Source: Nicotiana tabacum (taxonomy: Eukaryota; Streptophyta; Magnoliopsida; Solanales; Solanaceae). From it: a stretch of DNA of 64,000 bases. Every line of letters begins with the position of its first letter. The first letter of the stretch is position 1. The DNA lies in assembly GCF_000715075.1 (NCBI RefSeq), contig NC_134097.1:126354997-126418996 (forward strand), read 5' to 3'. This document shows positions 32,767-46,335 of this stretch, in pieces. The notes below the pieces were generated by a model, which had not been told where the DNA came from, ran no database searches, and saw only the letters and a list, made by a program, of their open reading frames with translations. Both the position numbers and the translations under genes were made by a program.

Positions 32767-35040
32767 ATGGACAACCTCCCACATTTCACCAATCAAACCC
32801 TCCAAATTCCTCCTAAACCACATGATATCAACCAAGAACATAGAGGTAATAATTCACCTTCTGCTATCACAGTCAATACTTTGCATCCCTCCACTACATC
32901 ATTTAAAGATATACCCCTACTGGACTCTATAAATGAACAAATCACCCAAGTCCTTATGGATTCAATAATTCCTCACGCTCGCCCCATGCTTCTTAACTGT
33001 CCAATACAGGATTTACATGACCCAAATAATTGCTCTAAAAAATTCCAAAATATTAGTGAAAGCCTAAAATTCTCCTTATCAGTGGATGATCTACAAAGGA
33101 TTTATCAACCTTGGAAGTACTCCCTTATAATTAAGCTCATAGGAAAAAGAATCCTCCACCAATACCTTAAAAGAAAAATATATCAATTGTGGAAGCCAAC
33201 TGAAAACTTCAACCTTAGGGTAAACTACTTATAGTCAAGTTCAACAAGGAAGAAAATATGTCCAGAGGCTTGAGTAACGGTCCTTGGTTCATTAATGGTT
33301 TTTATCTTTCAGTACAAAAATAGGAACCCCAATTTGTAGCTAGTGAAGCCAAACAACTAAAGTCAACATTATGGGTTCGTCTACCTCAACTCCTCACATA
33401 ATTTTATGACTCAACAATATTAAAAAAAAAATTGGTAACACAATTGGTAAATTACTTAATATTGATGCATGTACATCATCTACCCTAAGGGGTCATTATG
33501 CTAGATTATGTGTGGAAGTTTTGATGGAAGTACCAGTTAAGCCTTTTGTTTATATTGGTAATTATAAACAGAAAATCCATCATGAAGGGGACAATTTCTT
33601 ATGCAAGAACTGTGGTAGGTTAGGCCATAGCCAATCCAAATGTTCAGTTATTTTACAACCTTCAAATTCCAAGAAGCAACATGTTGTAGAAGACACTACC
33701 ACACGACAAAGTGTCCAAGGAGACTGGTAACTGTTTCTTTCTCCAAGAGCAAAGTTACTAATTCAAAAGCAACTCTACCAACAAAGGTAGCAAATCCAGA
33801 TATGAAGTCCAAAATAGTTGTTGCGGATATACGTAAATTTCTCAATTCCCTAAACTATAAATATGTGGAAAAAATTCTGTTACTCCTTCCATTCCTGACA
33901 CTAGAGTCAGGCAATCGACAAAAAGTAATGTTAATACCCCCTCTTCCAAAGTTGGTATTCAATCAACCAATCAATTTGAGCTTGTAGAAAGTATGCCCAT
34001 GGTTTGTGAAAACAATACCACAATGAATCCGGCCATAATCTCTTCCAACCAATGCATGCAAATGGGGAACAACAACACCATACACATGGACAAAGATAAG
34101 ACAACTTTGGTATTGTTACCCCAATCATTATACAAAAATACCACAAAAAATGAATAATAAACAACCGTCAACCTCTAATATTTTCAAATTAATTAATTCT
34201 TCACAAAATACTCCTACCCAACCATCCTCACCCCCTACACCTCTAATATTCCAAATTACACTTGGAATTACATGTAAAAGAGGATTGCCAAATGGTAGAT
34301 TCCTCAATATACTTAGCATCAAACATATCTTTCCATGATCTTATTAATTCCCACACGCCAAATCAAGAATCCTCTGGCAGAAAAATATTCAATAGGGATC
34401 ATTAACCCTACTAAGGCTACCCTTCCTAATACAACCTCTAAATTAATAATCACTCACAAAAACAAAATGACAAGACTTTTATTCTCATCAAGAAGAAGAT
34501 TTCGTCTAGTCCAAATCTCCACCACCACAGAGTTTCAACAATGGACAATTTGCCATCACTGCCACCCCACTTTCCAAACCGACCCCTATTCTTCACATCA
34601 CCACCACAGCCACAAAATTACCAACCAAACTCTTGGATGGAAGTGGGCATTCTAGGTTGTACAATAACATTCAACATCCAAATCAACGGGCAGAAAATTA
34701 TGATAATAATACAAAACACTCGATATCTAGCCTAGTTAATATCCGAGGGAATGCACATTGCAATGAATAACTACACAAACATACTTGGATCAATAACATT
34801 CTTCACCCCTAGCTCCCAATATGAATCACACGTTAATCCAAGCCATGCAGGAACAGTGAAATCTACCACAAACTCCAAACCAATTCATCAATCTCCCAAT
34901 GAATCTCCCATTCTTTCTACCAGAGGAGAACATGAACATCAACCCCATTTTCATGCCTTGGAAGCACCATGCAGATCAGGAATAAAACAATCTACCCCAC
35001 ATGGATCCATTCAACTTGGAACCCAACCCCCAAGTCAATG
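32767..35040 (+). pseudogene. LINE-B ORF1 (DUF4283, zinc knuckle, linker)
   Basis: It begins MDNLPHFTNQTLQIPPKPH. DUF4283-like sequence appears as FSLSVDDLQRIYQPWKYSLI, then in shifted frames GPWFINGFYLSVQK, STLWVRLPQL, and GNTIGKLLNIDACTSSTLRG with HYARLCVEVLMEVPVKPF. A complete zinc knuckle CKNCGRLGHSQSKC lies at about 33607-33650. From 33700 to 35040 is a low-complexity Pro/Ser/Asn/Thr-rich linker with several frame changes. Stops near 33232, 33319 and 33400 break the protein. Confidence 0.8.
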
Positions 35041-35354
35041 TGCCAGAACAAAACATGAACCCAATATCCAGTAGAGGGAGAAGAAGAACCGCCTCAACAA
35101 GGTACTCAACCGAGTGTGGAGTTTTCAAGCCTAAACGAGGTAAAAATACTACTCTTTCAGAACTGTGGAGCAAGAAATACATATTCAGCTGCCCCAACAC
35201 AATGTACAAGTGCTCCATGCATATTCGTCCACCACAAAATCTCATAGTAGGAAAACAAGAAGTGATCCTTGTTCCCTCAAGGAGGATGAGCCACAACACG
35301 ATGGAGAGGGAGTCCGATGTCAACCAACATCAAGCACCACAAATGAATAGAGCC

Positions 35355-37697
35355 ACTACCATTATTTTTGGAATGTTAGAGGTGCAAATAACGAGGATTT
35401 TCGTAAAAACTTTAGGGAGTTGATCGATACTCATAGACCATACACGGTGGATCTCCTAGAAACAATAATGATGGTGCATGGTCTTCTACCAAATGAGTTC
35501 AATTTTTCTGAACTCATAGAAGTGCCATCGGAGGGACAAGCTGGAGGCATGGTCATCCTCTACAATCATGATATAGTGACTATTGAACACTTCATTAGGA
35601 GAGTCAAGAAATTCATTCTCTCATAGAGGTACATCCCTTTAAATCAAAATGGCTTTTTTCAGCAATTTATGCTAGCACAAAATAGTCACACTAGAGATAT
35701 TATGTGAAAAATCTTAAATCCCTCTCCAATATACATACAGGGCCTTGGTTGTGGGAGGAGATTTTAACGATATTATTTGTAGTAATGAAAAGATTGGAGG
35801 TAGGCCTATGAACTTGTCTAGAACTACAAAACTTTGGAAAAATATAAATAATTGTAACTTAATCGACCTTGGCTTCAAAGGAAGAAAATTCACTTGGTCT
35901 AATCATAGAAGAAATAAAGGATTAATAATGGAGAGGTTAGATCGTATCTAAGCTAATGAAGATTGGTTAAAAAAAAATTCTAATGTTACTGTCACCCATC
36001 TTCCAAAATCCTATTCGGATCATAATCCGATATTAGTTAAACTAAACAATTGTTACAACCACTTGGATACAAAATTTAGACTAAAAAATATTTGGTGTAC
36101 CCACCCAAACTTCGCTAATATAGTAGCTACAAAATGAAAAAATAAAAAGTTACTAGAAGCTACTGAATTTTTTACTGATTTTATTAAAAATTAGGGAAGA
36201 GATAATTTTGGTTATGTTACTAGGGTTAAAAAGAAGCTCTTTGCCAGACTAAATGAAATACAAAATTCCCCTTATTATAACCATAGTTTTTTTCTTCATG
36301 AATTAGAGGAATCTCTCATCAAAGACTTAACAACATCCTAAAACTAGAAGAAAATTATTAAAAATTAGATCCCAGATTAATTGGCTAAACAAAGGAGATG
36401 CCAATACCAGTTTTTCTAAATATCGGCCTCTAATAGAAAGAGAAAGAATCATATTAGTTTTTTCAAAAATAAAGAAGGTAATTGGATTGATAATCAACAG
36501 GATATTTTAAACCATACTCTCCAACATTTTATAACCATATTCACCACTAGTCAAGAAGTCACAAATTGGTTCAATATAATGCACAACCCCTCTAGCTTGG
36601 ATAACATTGATCTTACAAATTTAGACAATTCTTCACTTGATTGTGAAATAAATACTGCAATATTCTCCTTTAAACCTTTTAAATCTCCAGGGTCTGATGG
36701 TTTACACCCATTCCTTTACCAAAAATATTGGAATATTTTAGGGAACTCTATTAGGGATTTTTGTCACAAAGTGTTTAAAGCAACCACAATCCCTTCAGAG
36801 ATCAATTCTACCAACCTCTGTCTTTGCAATACCATTTATAAATTAATTGCTAAAATTATTGCAAACAGAATAAAACTATTCCTTGATAATATTATAAGTC
36901 GTACTCAGTCCAGTTTTATAAAACATAGAAAGGCTAGTGACAATGCCATAATTATCCAAGAACTTATTCATCAATTTAAAAAATACAAAGAAAAATCTGG
37001 CAATATGTTGATCAAAATTGACCTAGAAAAAACTTTTGATAAATTGGAATGGTCCTTTATATATAGGACACTCCAATACTTCAAGTTCCCCCCAAACATT
37101 TCTAAATAATTATGTCTTGTATAACTACTTCCTCAACGGTTGTTCTGGTCAATGGAACAAAAATCATTTTTTTATCTAGCAGGGGAATTAGACAAGGTGA
37201 CCCAATGTCTCCTTACATATTTATCTTATGTATGGAAATGCTATCGAAATATATTTATAACCGAGTGGACATTAGGAAATGGGACCCCATCAACCTTGAC
37301 AATAATGGTCCTCCTTTATCTCATTTCTTCTTTGCAGATGACTTAATTCTAATTGGCAAAGCTAATACCAAAACTATCTTCTTTATTCAAAAAAGCCTTA
37401 AGTACTTCTGTGAATTATCTGGCTAATTCATTAATTTCACTAAGTCTAGAATTATTTTTTCAAGTAATTGTAGCAAAACCACTAGTGGTAATATTTCCTT
37501 ACTCTTGGCATAAAAATTTATAAATCCTTAGTTAAATATCTAGGTTTTCCTATTATTGATAATAATCCAAACCAAAAAGACTACCAACATATCATTGACA
37601 AAATGAGAACCAAACTTTCTGGTTGGAAATCTGACAAATTAAACTTAGCTGGTGGGGCAACTTTGATCTCCTCAACCCTGTCTAGTCAACCAGTATA
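35355..37697 (+). pseudogene. LINE-B ORF2: APE endonuclease and reverse transcriptase
   Basis: The endonuclease starts FWNVRGANNEDFRKNF at about 35365, with DLLETIMMVHG, GGMVILYN, VVGGDFNDIICSNEKIGG, FTWSNHRR and a degenerate SDHNPI box near 36017. RT follows: FKPFKSPGSDGLHPFLYQKYW, SRTQSSFIKHRKASDNAII, LIKIDLEKTFDKLEWSFIYR, RGIRQGDPMSPYIFILCMEML, and the FADD catalytic box in FFFADDLILIGKA at about 37328. Stops at several points (35625, 35949, 36137, 37108, 37424) and frame changes make it inactive. Confidence 0.87.
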
Positions 37698-40600
37698 TGT
37701 CACGACCCCAAATACCCCGGTCGTGATGGCGCCTATCATAGTACTAGGCCAGCCGAAACAACACGAACCACATGGAAGATCTTTTGTAAAATTTACTCTT
37801 TTTCTAAACAGATTAAGTCTCAATTCTTTCACTTTAAATACCAAGAGAAATACGCGGAAACAAGTACTAAAATACAATCAACACAGCTCGAATCTAGTGT
37901 CACTAGTCATGAGCTACTAAGTACAACTCAACACTATCTACTTAATACAAATAAAGTCTGAAATATAAAGTATTAGGATAGGAAGGAGAAGGGCAGGGCT
38001 GCGAATGCCATGCAACTACCTTGCTAACTCCGGAAAATACACAGAAGCTGCTGAAAGCTCAGAAATACCTGAATCTACACACAAGGTGCAGGGAGTAATG
38101 TGAGTACGCCAACTCAGTAAGCAATAAAAGTAAATAAAGACTGAGCAGTAAGAAATCACATAATCCATGTCATAGCACCACAACGGGTACAGTATGTTTC
38201 CAAAAAAAATAGGATACAAATTAAATCATCTCATTAAACTCCAATTTCAGAAAAAATCCTTTGAAAAATAACTTTCTAACATCTTCAATAGAAGTTCAAT
38301 ATAGTTTATAGTGAAAGTGATGAAAATCGTAATCGGCCCCTCGGGCAAAAATAAATCATAAACAACCCTTCTAGCAAACCCTCCGGTCATTCATATACAT
38401 CACATAACATGAAAATCTCAGTGGAAATAACAAAATCAAATCAGTGATTTAATTCCAAACATCTCGTAAAAATTCCAGTTTCAATGAAAGCTGTTCAAAA
38501 TATTTGTTTAACATTTTCAATAAAAGCTCAGTATAAAGATGAGTGAAAACAGTAATTTCATAAAACAAGCCCCTCAGTCAAAGCATCACTCGTGTACATG
38601 TATATATATAGCCCCTCGGATAAGCCTCTCAGTCACTCATGACTCAACTCTTATCAATTAGTGCTCACACTCAGCACTCACGCTCAATAGGTACCATATC
38701 ATAACCGTTGCAGCGTGCAGGCTGATCCATATATCGCTACGGCGTGCAGCCCGATCCATATATATAGTCGACTGCGCTCACTAGGAGTGTGCAGACTCCG
38801 GAGGGGCTCCTACAACCTGTAACAACCCGACCTATCGTTTTGAGCTCTAGCGTGTCGTTCCGTGGTTTGAGACCATGAGCAACTTCACTTCAGGTATTAC
38901 GACTTGTATCATGGTCGGAATTGAATTTCGGGAAGTTCGGAGTTGATTCGGAAAGAGAATTCTCATTTCGGAAGCTTTAAGTTGAAAGAATTAACTAAGA
39001 TTGGATTTTTGAGTAAACGACATCGGAATCAGGATTTAAAGGTTCCAATAGGTTCATATGATGATTTTGGACTTGGGCGTACGTCCGAATCGGGTTTTGG
39101 AAGACCCGAGAATGTTTCGGCACCTATTGTGGAAGTTAGCATTTTTGGAAGAATTTCATAAGTTTGGGTTGAAGTGCATTTCAGTGTTATCAATGTCCGT
39201 TTGGGATTTCGAGTATGGGAATAGTTTTGTATAGTGATTCTGGAGTTGGGAGCACGATCGGAAGTGAATTCGGAGGTCCGTAGGTCATTTTGGAGTCATT
39301 TGGCTAAAGATAGAAATTTGAAGGTTTTTGGGAAGTTTGACCGAGAGTTAACTTTTTGACATCGGGGTCGGAATTCGAATTCGGAAGTTGGAGTAGGTCC
39401 GTAATGTCAAATATGACTTGTGTGCAAAATTTGAGGTCAATCAGGCGTGATTTTACGAGTTTAAACATCGGAAGTAGAAGTTGAAATCTTAAAGTTCATT
39501 AAGCTTGAATTGGAGTGCGATTCATGGTTTTAGCGTTATTTGATGTGATTTGAGACTCCGAGCAAGTCCGTGTTATGTTTTTAGACTTGTGCGGGTATTT
39601 GGTACTGGTATGATTGCAATTACGATACATTGGTCGCAAATGCGACCTCACATTTACGAGTTTCTGTTCGCATTTGTGAGCCTGGGCTTCTAGGGGAAAG
39701 TTTGCATTTGCGAACGAAGGATCGATTTTGTGAAGCTTGAAGGGTTCGCATTTATGAAACCCTTATCGCATTTGCGAAGTAGGCCAGTTCAGTCGGGGGT
39801 CGCATTTGCGGTCTTCCTGTCGCAAATGCGACATCAGAGGGCTGTGTCCAGCTATTAATTTCGAGACTTAGACCATTTAGCTCATTCCCTTCATCCTCTT
39901 AGGCGATTTTTGGAGCTTTTGGAAGAGGGTTTTCACCTAGCACTTTGAGGTAAGTAATTTCTACACAACATGAGTTAAATACATAGATTATGGGTAGATT
40001 AACATGTGAAAATTAGGGAAAATTAAGGGTTTTGGATGAAAAACCTAGAATTTGGTAAAAATAAGATTTAACCACGAAATTTGTTAAATAATGAAGTAAA
40101 AATCATATATTCTTGATCCTTAGGTTATGGGTAACAATTTTCTTCAAAATTTTCCGGAATCCGGGCACGTGGGCCCGGGGATGAATTTTAGTAACCTTGT
40201 ATTTAGGGTTGGGAAATTTAGTTTAATAACTAGAATATGAACTTTTGAGCATGTATTGACTAGTTCTTAACCCATTTGGATAGTTTTGGATCGTTCGGCT
40301 CCAAATTGGAGGTTTGAGCGCGTTCTTGAATCGGAATAGAGGCTTCAGAGTGAGGTGAGTCTCCTTTCTAACCTTGTAAGAGGGAATTGTCCCCATAGGT
40401 GAGTTAATTGGTTATGTGCTCCTATTTGTGGGGCTACATACGCACGAGGTGATGAGAGTCCGTGCGTAGCTACTATTATGCTATTGTCCGGGTAGTCTAG
40501 GACCCAAATATATGTTGTATTTGGAAATAATTGTAATCCTATTGACAGTTTGAATTGCTTAAATCACATCGGATTAGTAAGTAAATTTCTAAAAGATTGA

Positions 40601-43542
40601 GCTTCATTTTTATAAAATTGTTAAAAGAAAATTGGCTTTTCTTTGGATAATTGTTCCCTGTTGACTTCTTGATTGACTGTCTGTATGTGTTTAATTTCGG
40701 AATGGGCCGAACGCCTCGATAGATTAAATAGATGCATCTATGGTTCGCGCCATTCGACCCTCTAGCAGTGCACATTTTAAATATTATTGGATCAGGTCGT
40801 ACGTCCTCGGCATGATTTGCGCATGCTTGTATTGCTTGCCTTGAGACTTATTGATATTGATATTTGCTCTCCCCGACTTGAGACAATTGTTAACTAATGG
40901 ATTATGAATCCAGAGACTTTGAATAAAAGGAAATTTTACCTGTTTTGTGACTTATTTGAATTTACTATTGTTCTTAATAAATTCGTGATTTGTCGCATTA
41001 ACAATATTACTATTGGACCACTAGCAAGTGTCGAAGTCAACCTCTCGTCTCTTCTTCTTTGAGATTAGACGGGATACACGCTGGGTACACGTTGTTTTCG
41101 TACTCATACTACACTTGCTGTGCATTTTTGTTGCACAGGTTTATGTGGGGCTAGTGGCATAGTGACATGGTTAGTACGAAGACTTAGGTGAGTTGCTTTT
41201 ATCGAGATGCCCCGCAGTCGGCAGAGTCTCCTTCAGAGTATGATATTGTATTTTCATTTCTGTCCACTTGTATTCCGGACAGTCACTGTATTTTATTTCA
41301 TTCACTGGTAGATGCTCATGCACTTGTGACACCGGGTTCTGGGATGATCACGGAGTTTTATTTTAGTAGTTAAATTTTGTAAAGACAACCCCATTTATTC
41401 AGTGGAGTTTATTATTTATTATTCATTTGTTTAAAGTAAAAATGATTTCAAAATAAATAAAATGAGAAATTTCTAATTAAGTATTTTAGTTGGCTTGCCT
41501 GACAGTGGTGTCCGGCGCCATCACGACCCTTAGTGGAATTTGGGTCGTGACAATACCATTCGCGAATGCAGCGCCAATGTCGCGAATGCGAAGGGCAATT
41601 TCTCCAGCCTCACGCCACATCCCTTCGAGAACGCGAGTGTCCTCTCGTGAATGTGAAGGCCAAATCTCTACAGCACAGAACTGAATCCTCACAACCAGGT
41701 CCTCGGCCTCTCTCAGTCATCAACCTCACAATCAGGCCCTCGGCCTCTCTCTTAGCCATCAACCTCACAAGCCACTCGAACTATCAGTAAAATAGGGCGT
41801 TCAGCCCAAAATATCATTTATAGTATCAAAACTGAGTAAATAAGGCTAAGTTATGAAATCAGTAAAACACAGCATGACTGAGTACAAATATTAAGTCAAA
41901 ATAGTGAGGAATAGTAGTAAAAAGCCCCATAAGGGTCCAAACAGTTGGCACGAGGCCCAAATATGGCATTCCACCCAAAACATAGCAATACTTTTCAAAA
42001 CACAATGATATCAAACAATTTTCACTCAAATGCGGGACTTAACAGTCGTACGGGACGGACCAAGTCATAATCCCCATCGGTGCATGACCCCACGCTCGTC
42101 ATCTAGCGTGTGTGTCACCTCAAAGTAACATAACGATGTGTCAAACCTGACCTCTGGGCCCACGTCTCGAAATCGATAAAAATCACATCAATAGAATCCT
42201 TATCCTCCCACGAGTTCATACATACCAAGAATATTAAAATCGGACCTCAAATGGCCCCTCAAATCCCCAATTTACACTCTCCAATTTCAAGCCCTAATCT
42301 CCCAATTTTAAGCTTTAAATCCCACTAATTTCATGTATAATTAGTTAGAGATCATCATAGAATTGAGTATTGAGTTCAAAAATCTTACCTCCAAGTGTTT
42401 CCCTTCGATTCCCTCTTCAATCCCTCTAAAAAAGCTTCAAAAACGCTCAACAATGGTGGAAAAATGGCAAAAATCCGCGAAGACAACTATTTAAACATTC
42501 TGCTAAGGCATTAATTCCTTAATCGCGGAAACTACCTCGCGATCGCGAAGCACAAAAACTGACTGCCTCATTTAACCTTACACAATCGCGTAAACCTCCA
42601 TGTGGTCACGAAGCACTGCCTTTCTAACCCACTCGATCGCGACCTCTCCCACGCGATCACATAGAACAAACCTTACCACTTCACACCAGCTCATTCCCTT
42701 CTACGTGAACGGGACCCTGGTCACGCGTTCGCGAACCATAACTTCACTGCCTATCGCGATCACGTACTTGCCTCTGCGATCGCGTTGAACAAATTCTTAC
42801 CTCTGCCCAACTGAGCCTACGCGATCACAAACACATCTACGCGATCGCGAAGAACAAAAATGTCTGCAACTGAAACAATAAATCTGCAACTCTCCAAAAT
42901 AAGAATTTGATCCGTTAACCACCCGAAACTCACCTGAGGCCCTCAGGACCTCAACCAAACATGCCAACACATCCCATAGCATCATTCAAACTTTTTCCAA
43001 CCTTCGGAATGCTCAAAACAACATCAAAACATCAAATCACTCTTAGATTCAAGCCTAAGGATTCCAAAACTTCTGAATTCCGAATTCGATCAAAAGTCTA
43101 TCAAACCTCGCCCGAATGACCTGAAATTTTGCACACACGTCACAAATGACACTACGAATCTACTGCAACTTCCGAATTTCAATTCCGACCCCGATATCAA
43201 AATTTCAACTGCCGATCGGAAAATGCCAAATTCCAATTTCGCCAATTCAAGCCTAAATCTTCCATGGACCTCCAAATTCTATTCCGAACGCGCTCCTAAT
43301 TCCAAAATCACCCGACGAAGCTAACCAAGTCATAAAAATTCAAATCCGAGATCGAATATTAAGAAGTCAAAACTTGGTCAAACCTTTCAAATATAATGCT
43401 TCATACTGAGAATTATTCTTCCAAATCCCGAAAACCAAAACCGACGATTTACATGAGTCATAATACATTACACGGGACTAGTCATGCCCGAGAACTGGCG
43501 AGCGAAGTGCAATTTCTTAAAACGACCGGTCGGGTCGTTACA
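37698..43542 (-). mobile_element. Solo LTR (gypsy, minus orientation) interrupted by another LTR
   Basis: It starts TGTCACGACCCC at 37698 and ends GGTCGGGTCGTTACA at 43542, the same ends as the solo LTR at 59571. Own segments are 37698-38817 and 41553-43542, about 3.1 kb together. Flanks GTATA and TCATA agree at three of five bases; the LINE-B reading frame supports GTATA as the original. It contains the GCGTGCAGCCCGATCCATAT repeats at about 38709-38762 and a CGATCGCG short-repeat cluster at 42530-42850. The short GCGAATGCG-rich piece at 41555-41660 may derive from yet another element. Confidence 0.8.
38818..41552 (+). mobile_element. Solo LTR, opposite orientation, nested in a relative
   Basis: It starts TGTAACAACCCGACC and ends TTTGGGTCGTGACA, which is the reverse-complement arrangement of the surrounding LTR's ends. 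It is 2735 bp long. Flanks CAACC and ATACC match at only three of five positions, so the duplication is weak. It carries a TCGCATTTGCGA palindrome cluster at 39620-39835. There is no coding sequence, primer site or partner LTR. Confidence 0.78.
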
Positions 43543-45008
43543 TCATATTACATGCAATACATATTGTTACCAACCAAAATCATTAAAAAAATAGATCAAA
43601 TTTAAAGGAATTTTCTTTGGGGAACAAACGACAAAAAAAGAAGCTTCATCTTGCTAATTGGGATTTTGTAACAAAAAATAAGGTTCAAGGTGGATTAGGG
43701 CTTAGAAAAACAATTAACTTATCTCTTTTAGCTAGCCTAGCTTGAAGATTAGCAAATAATCCTACTAATTTATGGGCCATTACTCTTTTAAAAAAAAAAT
43801 ATTCCCATAAATCTAGTGAAAAGGGCTAATTCATTTTGAAAAGTATTATCAAAGGATGAAAAATTTGCCAACAAGGAATATCTTGGTCTATCCATAACTC
43901 CTCCTCTCTCAATATCTGGAGAACAAATAGATTCCCAATTCAAACAAGCTTAGAACCTATGTGATATGTCCGTTAACTAAAAAAGAAAATTTTATTAAAC
44001 TTTGTGACCTTAGAACTAATAATAAGTGGAACCTTAATGCTATATCTTTTGACATCCCACCAGAGATAAAAGAAAATATATTCTCCACTTTTATCCCCAT
44101 ATAAAGTAATAAGGACACTATTGGGATCTCAATGAGAATGGCACCTTTACGACTAAATCATATTACAATCTTATAAAAGGTAACATGCCCTCTGAATTAG
44201 ACCTTAATTGAGTATGGAACTTGCAATGCTCCAATAAAATAAAATTCTTCTTATTGGTATGTAGCTATAATAAATTACCCTGTAGGATATCACGCATATG
44301 CATAAACATAAACGAGCAATGCAATATATGTCGGAGGGAGCCAGAAACTATTAGTCACATCTTCATTTCTTGTCCTATAGTTTATTCACTATGGAGGCAA
44401 TTGGGTATCAATACAAGTTATTTTCTACTTAGTAAAGCCAATTGGCTCCTTTACCTCAAAGAAAAAAGCCCCCAGATTCCTCATAAACACCTTTTTTGGA
44501 ATATCTTATTCCCTTTCACAATTTGCAACATTTGGTTAATTAGAAATAGTAATAATATAAACAACATATCCAATGAAGTTACTCTAAAATGGATCATAAA
44601 TCAGTCCATTGAATATAAACTCCTAACAGAACGCGAGTCCAATTGGGATAGGAAAATTGACCTAAATATCAGTTGGACCAAACCTTTTCCTGGTTGGTAT
44701 AAGCTTAACATTGATGGAGCTTTTAATAAGAAAAATGCAACTAGAGGTATAGGAGAAATTTTTAGAAATCAAAATGGAGACTAGATCTTAGGATTCACCT
44801 CCAAAATAATCTCTAGAGCTCCCATCCACTCAAAACGCATGGCACTCTACCAAGGTCTTTGTATTGCCAAAGACGGGAAACTATTTTCATTGAAAATAGA
44901 GACTGATGCTACACAGGTAATTTCCTTCATTAAATAAGGATGTAAATCTTATGACTCAATTATTAATTCATGCAGGTTGCTTCTGTCACAAATTAACATG
45001 GTGGTGAT
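43543..45008 (+). pseudogene. LINE-B ORF2 C-terminus: zf-RVT and RNase H
   Basis: It resumes with YMQYILLPTKIIKKIDQI, then (other frames) FFWGTNDKKRSFILLIGILXQ-like text and GGLGLRKTI. A long open piece at 44221-44784 holds a zinc-binding zf-RVT region (CNICRREPETISHIFISCPI, Cys-Cys-His-Cys) and an RNase H start WYKLNIDGAFNKKNATRG. The RNase H continues past a stop at 44782 as ILGFTSKIISRAP and LKIETDATQVISFIK, keeping two of the acidic residues (NIDGA, ETDAT). The third, usually Glu, seems replaced near SKRMALYQGL. Confidence 0.83.
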
Positions 45009-45732
45009 TGACACAAGGGGTGATTTATGTCACTAGAATTATGCCCGAGGTTCACCTCCGTGCGGCAATCAAGCCCAGCCTTGACTTCAGGCTTTCCAAC
45101 ACTTAGTTTTATTTTAGGGATGTTTGGACTTAGAATGATTTAGGCAACAAAAACAGTAAGTAAAGGCACACACAATTTACTAGAATTTCTTTCCAACTCG
45201 TATTAATATGTGAATACAAGAACACAATAAGCCAACCCTATGGCCAAGACAAAGAATTCCCTAATTCCATGCCCCAAAATGATTTACCAACCTTAGGAAT
45301 ATACTTAGACGAAATTTGGTTATCACATATGCCACAAGCTAAGTTCTGCCCATTTGGGACAACCTATGCACTTATTTATAGTGTAGGATGCCCAATTACA
45401 CTTGGCAACTTTTAATACAATTAGTTGACAAGCCCCAACTGATGAGCAAACGTAGGAAACATGCTAAAAACGTGTAGCACTAAGTCACAAAGTCAGCCAT
45501 GATCTAAAAACATGCCCATGATCAGCCATGCTTGAAATGGGCAGTTGTAATCGCTCAACCGCCCTGTCATGTGCACTGCATGTGTTTGATTTGGCCAATT
45601 CCTGCACGCCCAAGGCTAGCATTGCACCCAGCCTTGCCCTTTGACATTGCTCCACCCAAGTGCCATGATCATAGCTTGTCGCATTTTTACTTAGCCGCAC
45701 ATGCTCATTGCCGCAACTACCCGTTTATGTCA
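45009..45732 (-). repeat. 3' LTR of the gag-only element
   Basis: The first 240 bases match 63753-64000 closely (TGACACAAGGGGTGATTTAT against TGACACAGGGGTGATTTAT, then GCCCAGCCTTGACTTCAG and so on). The inner edge at GTTTATGTCA is inferred from the inverted TGACA/TGTCA ends and from the adjacent pyrimidine run CGCCCCCAACTT (45737-45748), a polypurine tract on the minus strand. Confidence 0.65.
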
Positions 45733-46023
45733 AGTCGCCCCCAACTTGATCAAATTTGCCTGCATCAATTGTCATTGCCTGTCCTGCATTACCTTGCCTT
45801 GCCATGTCTTTGCCCCTGATTTGACATGGCTTTGCCTTGCCATTGTTATTCCAACCCGCACGTCCAAGTGAAATGTGCCTTGCTTTCGTTCAATGTGCGT
45901 TTGTCAACCCCGCATAGTCCGTTATGCCGAGCAGCCCATCATGATATTGCCCCATTTTTCAGGTTGTGTGCCAAGGTCATCACGAAAATCCTTGTTACAA
46001 CCCACACCTATCGAGGAACTTTG

Positions 46024-46335
46024 TCAAGGGGTTAATAAACTACCCACACCCGAAGAATTCGTCGTTCTCGACGAAGCAATTTCCGCATTTTTCAGCACCA
46101 CCATAGGCCCTAAATATGCTGCTGCCTGCTCATGTTCTTCCTCGTTCGGCTCATCTTCACTCTTTTCTTCAGCAAACAAAGTTGAAAGTCGTTCAATTTT
46201 TGAACAGTCCCTCGCCATGTGTGGTTCTTTGCAAATAAAACAACCATCAAACTTGTTGTTTTGTCTCTTATTTTTCGAAGGTCCAGCACATTGCTTTTCC
46301 TTTCCATTGCCATTGCCCTCAACAACATTACCCTT
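46024..46335 (-). pseudogene. Gag C-terminal part with zinc knuckle
   Basis: Reading away from the CACTA end on the minus strand: KGNVVEGNGNGKEKQCAGPS, then the zinc knuckle CFICKEPHMARDC (C-x2-C-x4-H-x4-C), an acidic stretch (EEKSEDEPNEEEHEQ) and a short end at SLLTP before TAA (46024). It is the downstream half of the gag that starts at 63686. 45733-46023 is short non-coding sequence between gag and LTR. Confidence 0.85.

Larger units (their letters stand above)
32767..45008 (+). mobile_element. LINE-B: L1-type retrotransposon with RNase H, split by nested LTRs
   Basis: Plus-strand order: ORF1 with DUF4283 and zinc knuckle, APE endonuclease, RT, zf-RVT, RNase H. Its own segments are 32767-37697 and 43543-45008. 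Frame and sense resume after removing 37698-43542 (SSQPVY|YMQYILLPTKIIKKIDQI). The 3' end was replaced by the LTR retrotransposon at 45009, so no poly(A) is seen. Unlike LINE-A it has a C-terminal RNase H, so the two belong to different L1 lineages. Confidence 0.87.

Noticed and set aside
34128..34735. Several short open frames on both strands between LINE-B ORF1 and ORF2
   Set aside because: Low-complexity Pro/Thr/Asn-rich linker of LINE-B ORF1; the frames overlap and lack motifs other than that context.
45532..46035. Open frames of 70-95 codons reading plus strand
   Set aside because: They lie in the LTR and leader of the gag-only element and run antisense to it, with cysteine/histidine/proline-rich, low-complexity content.
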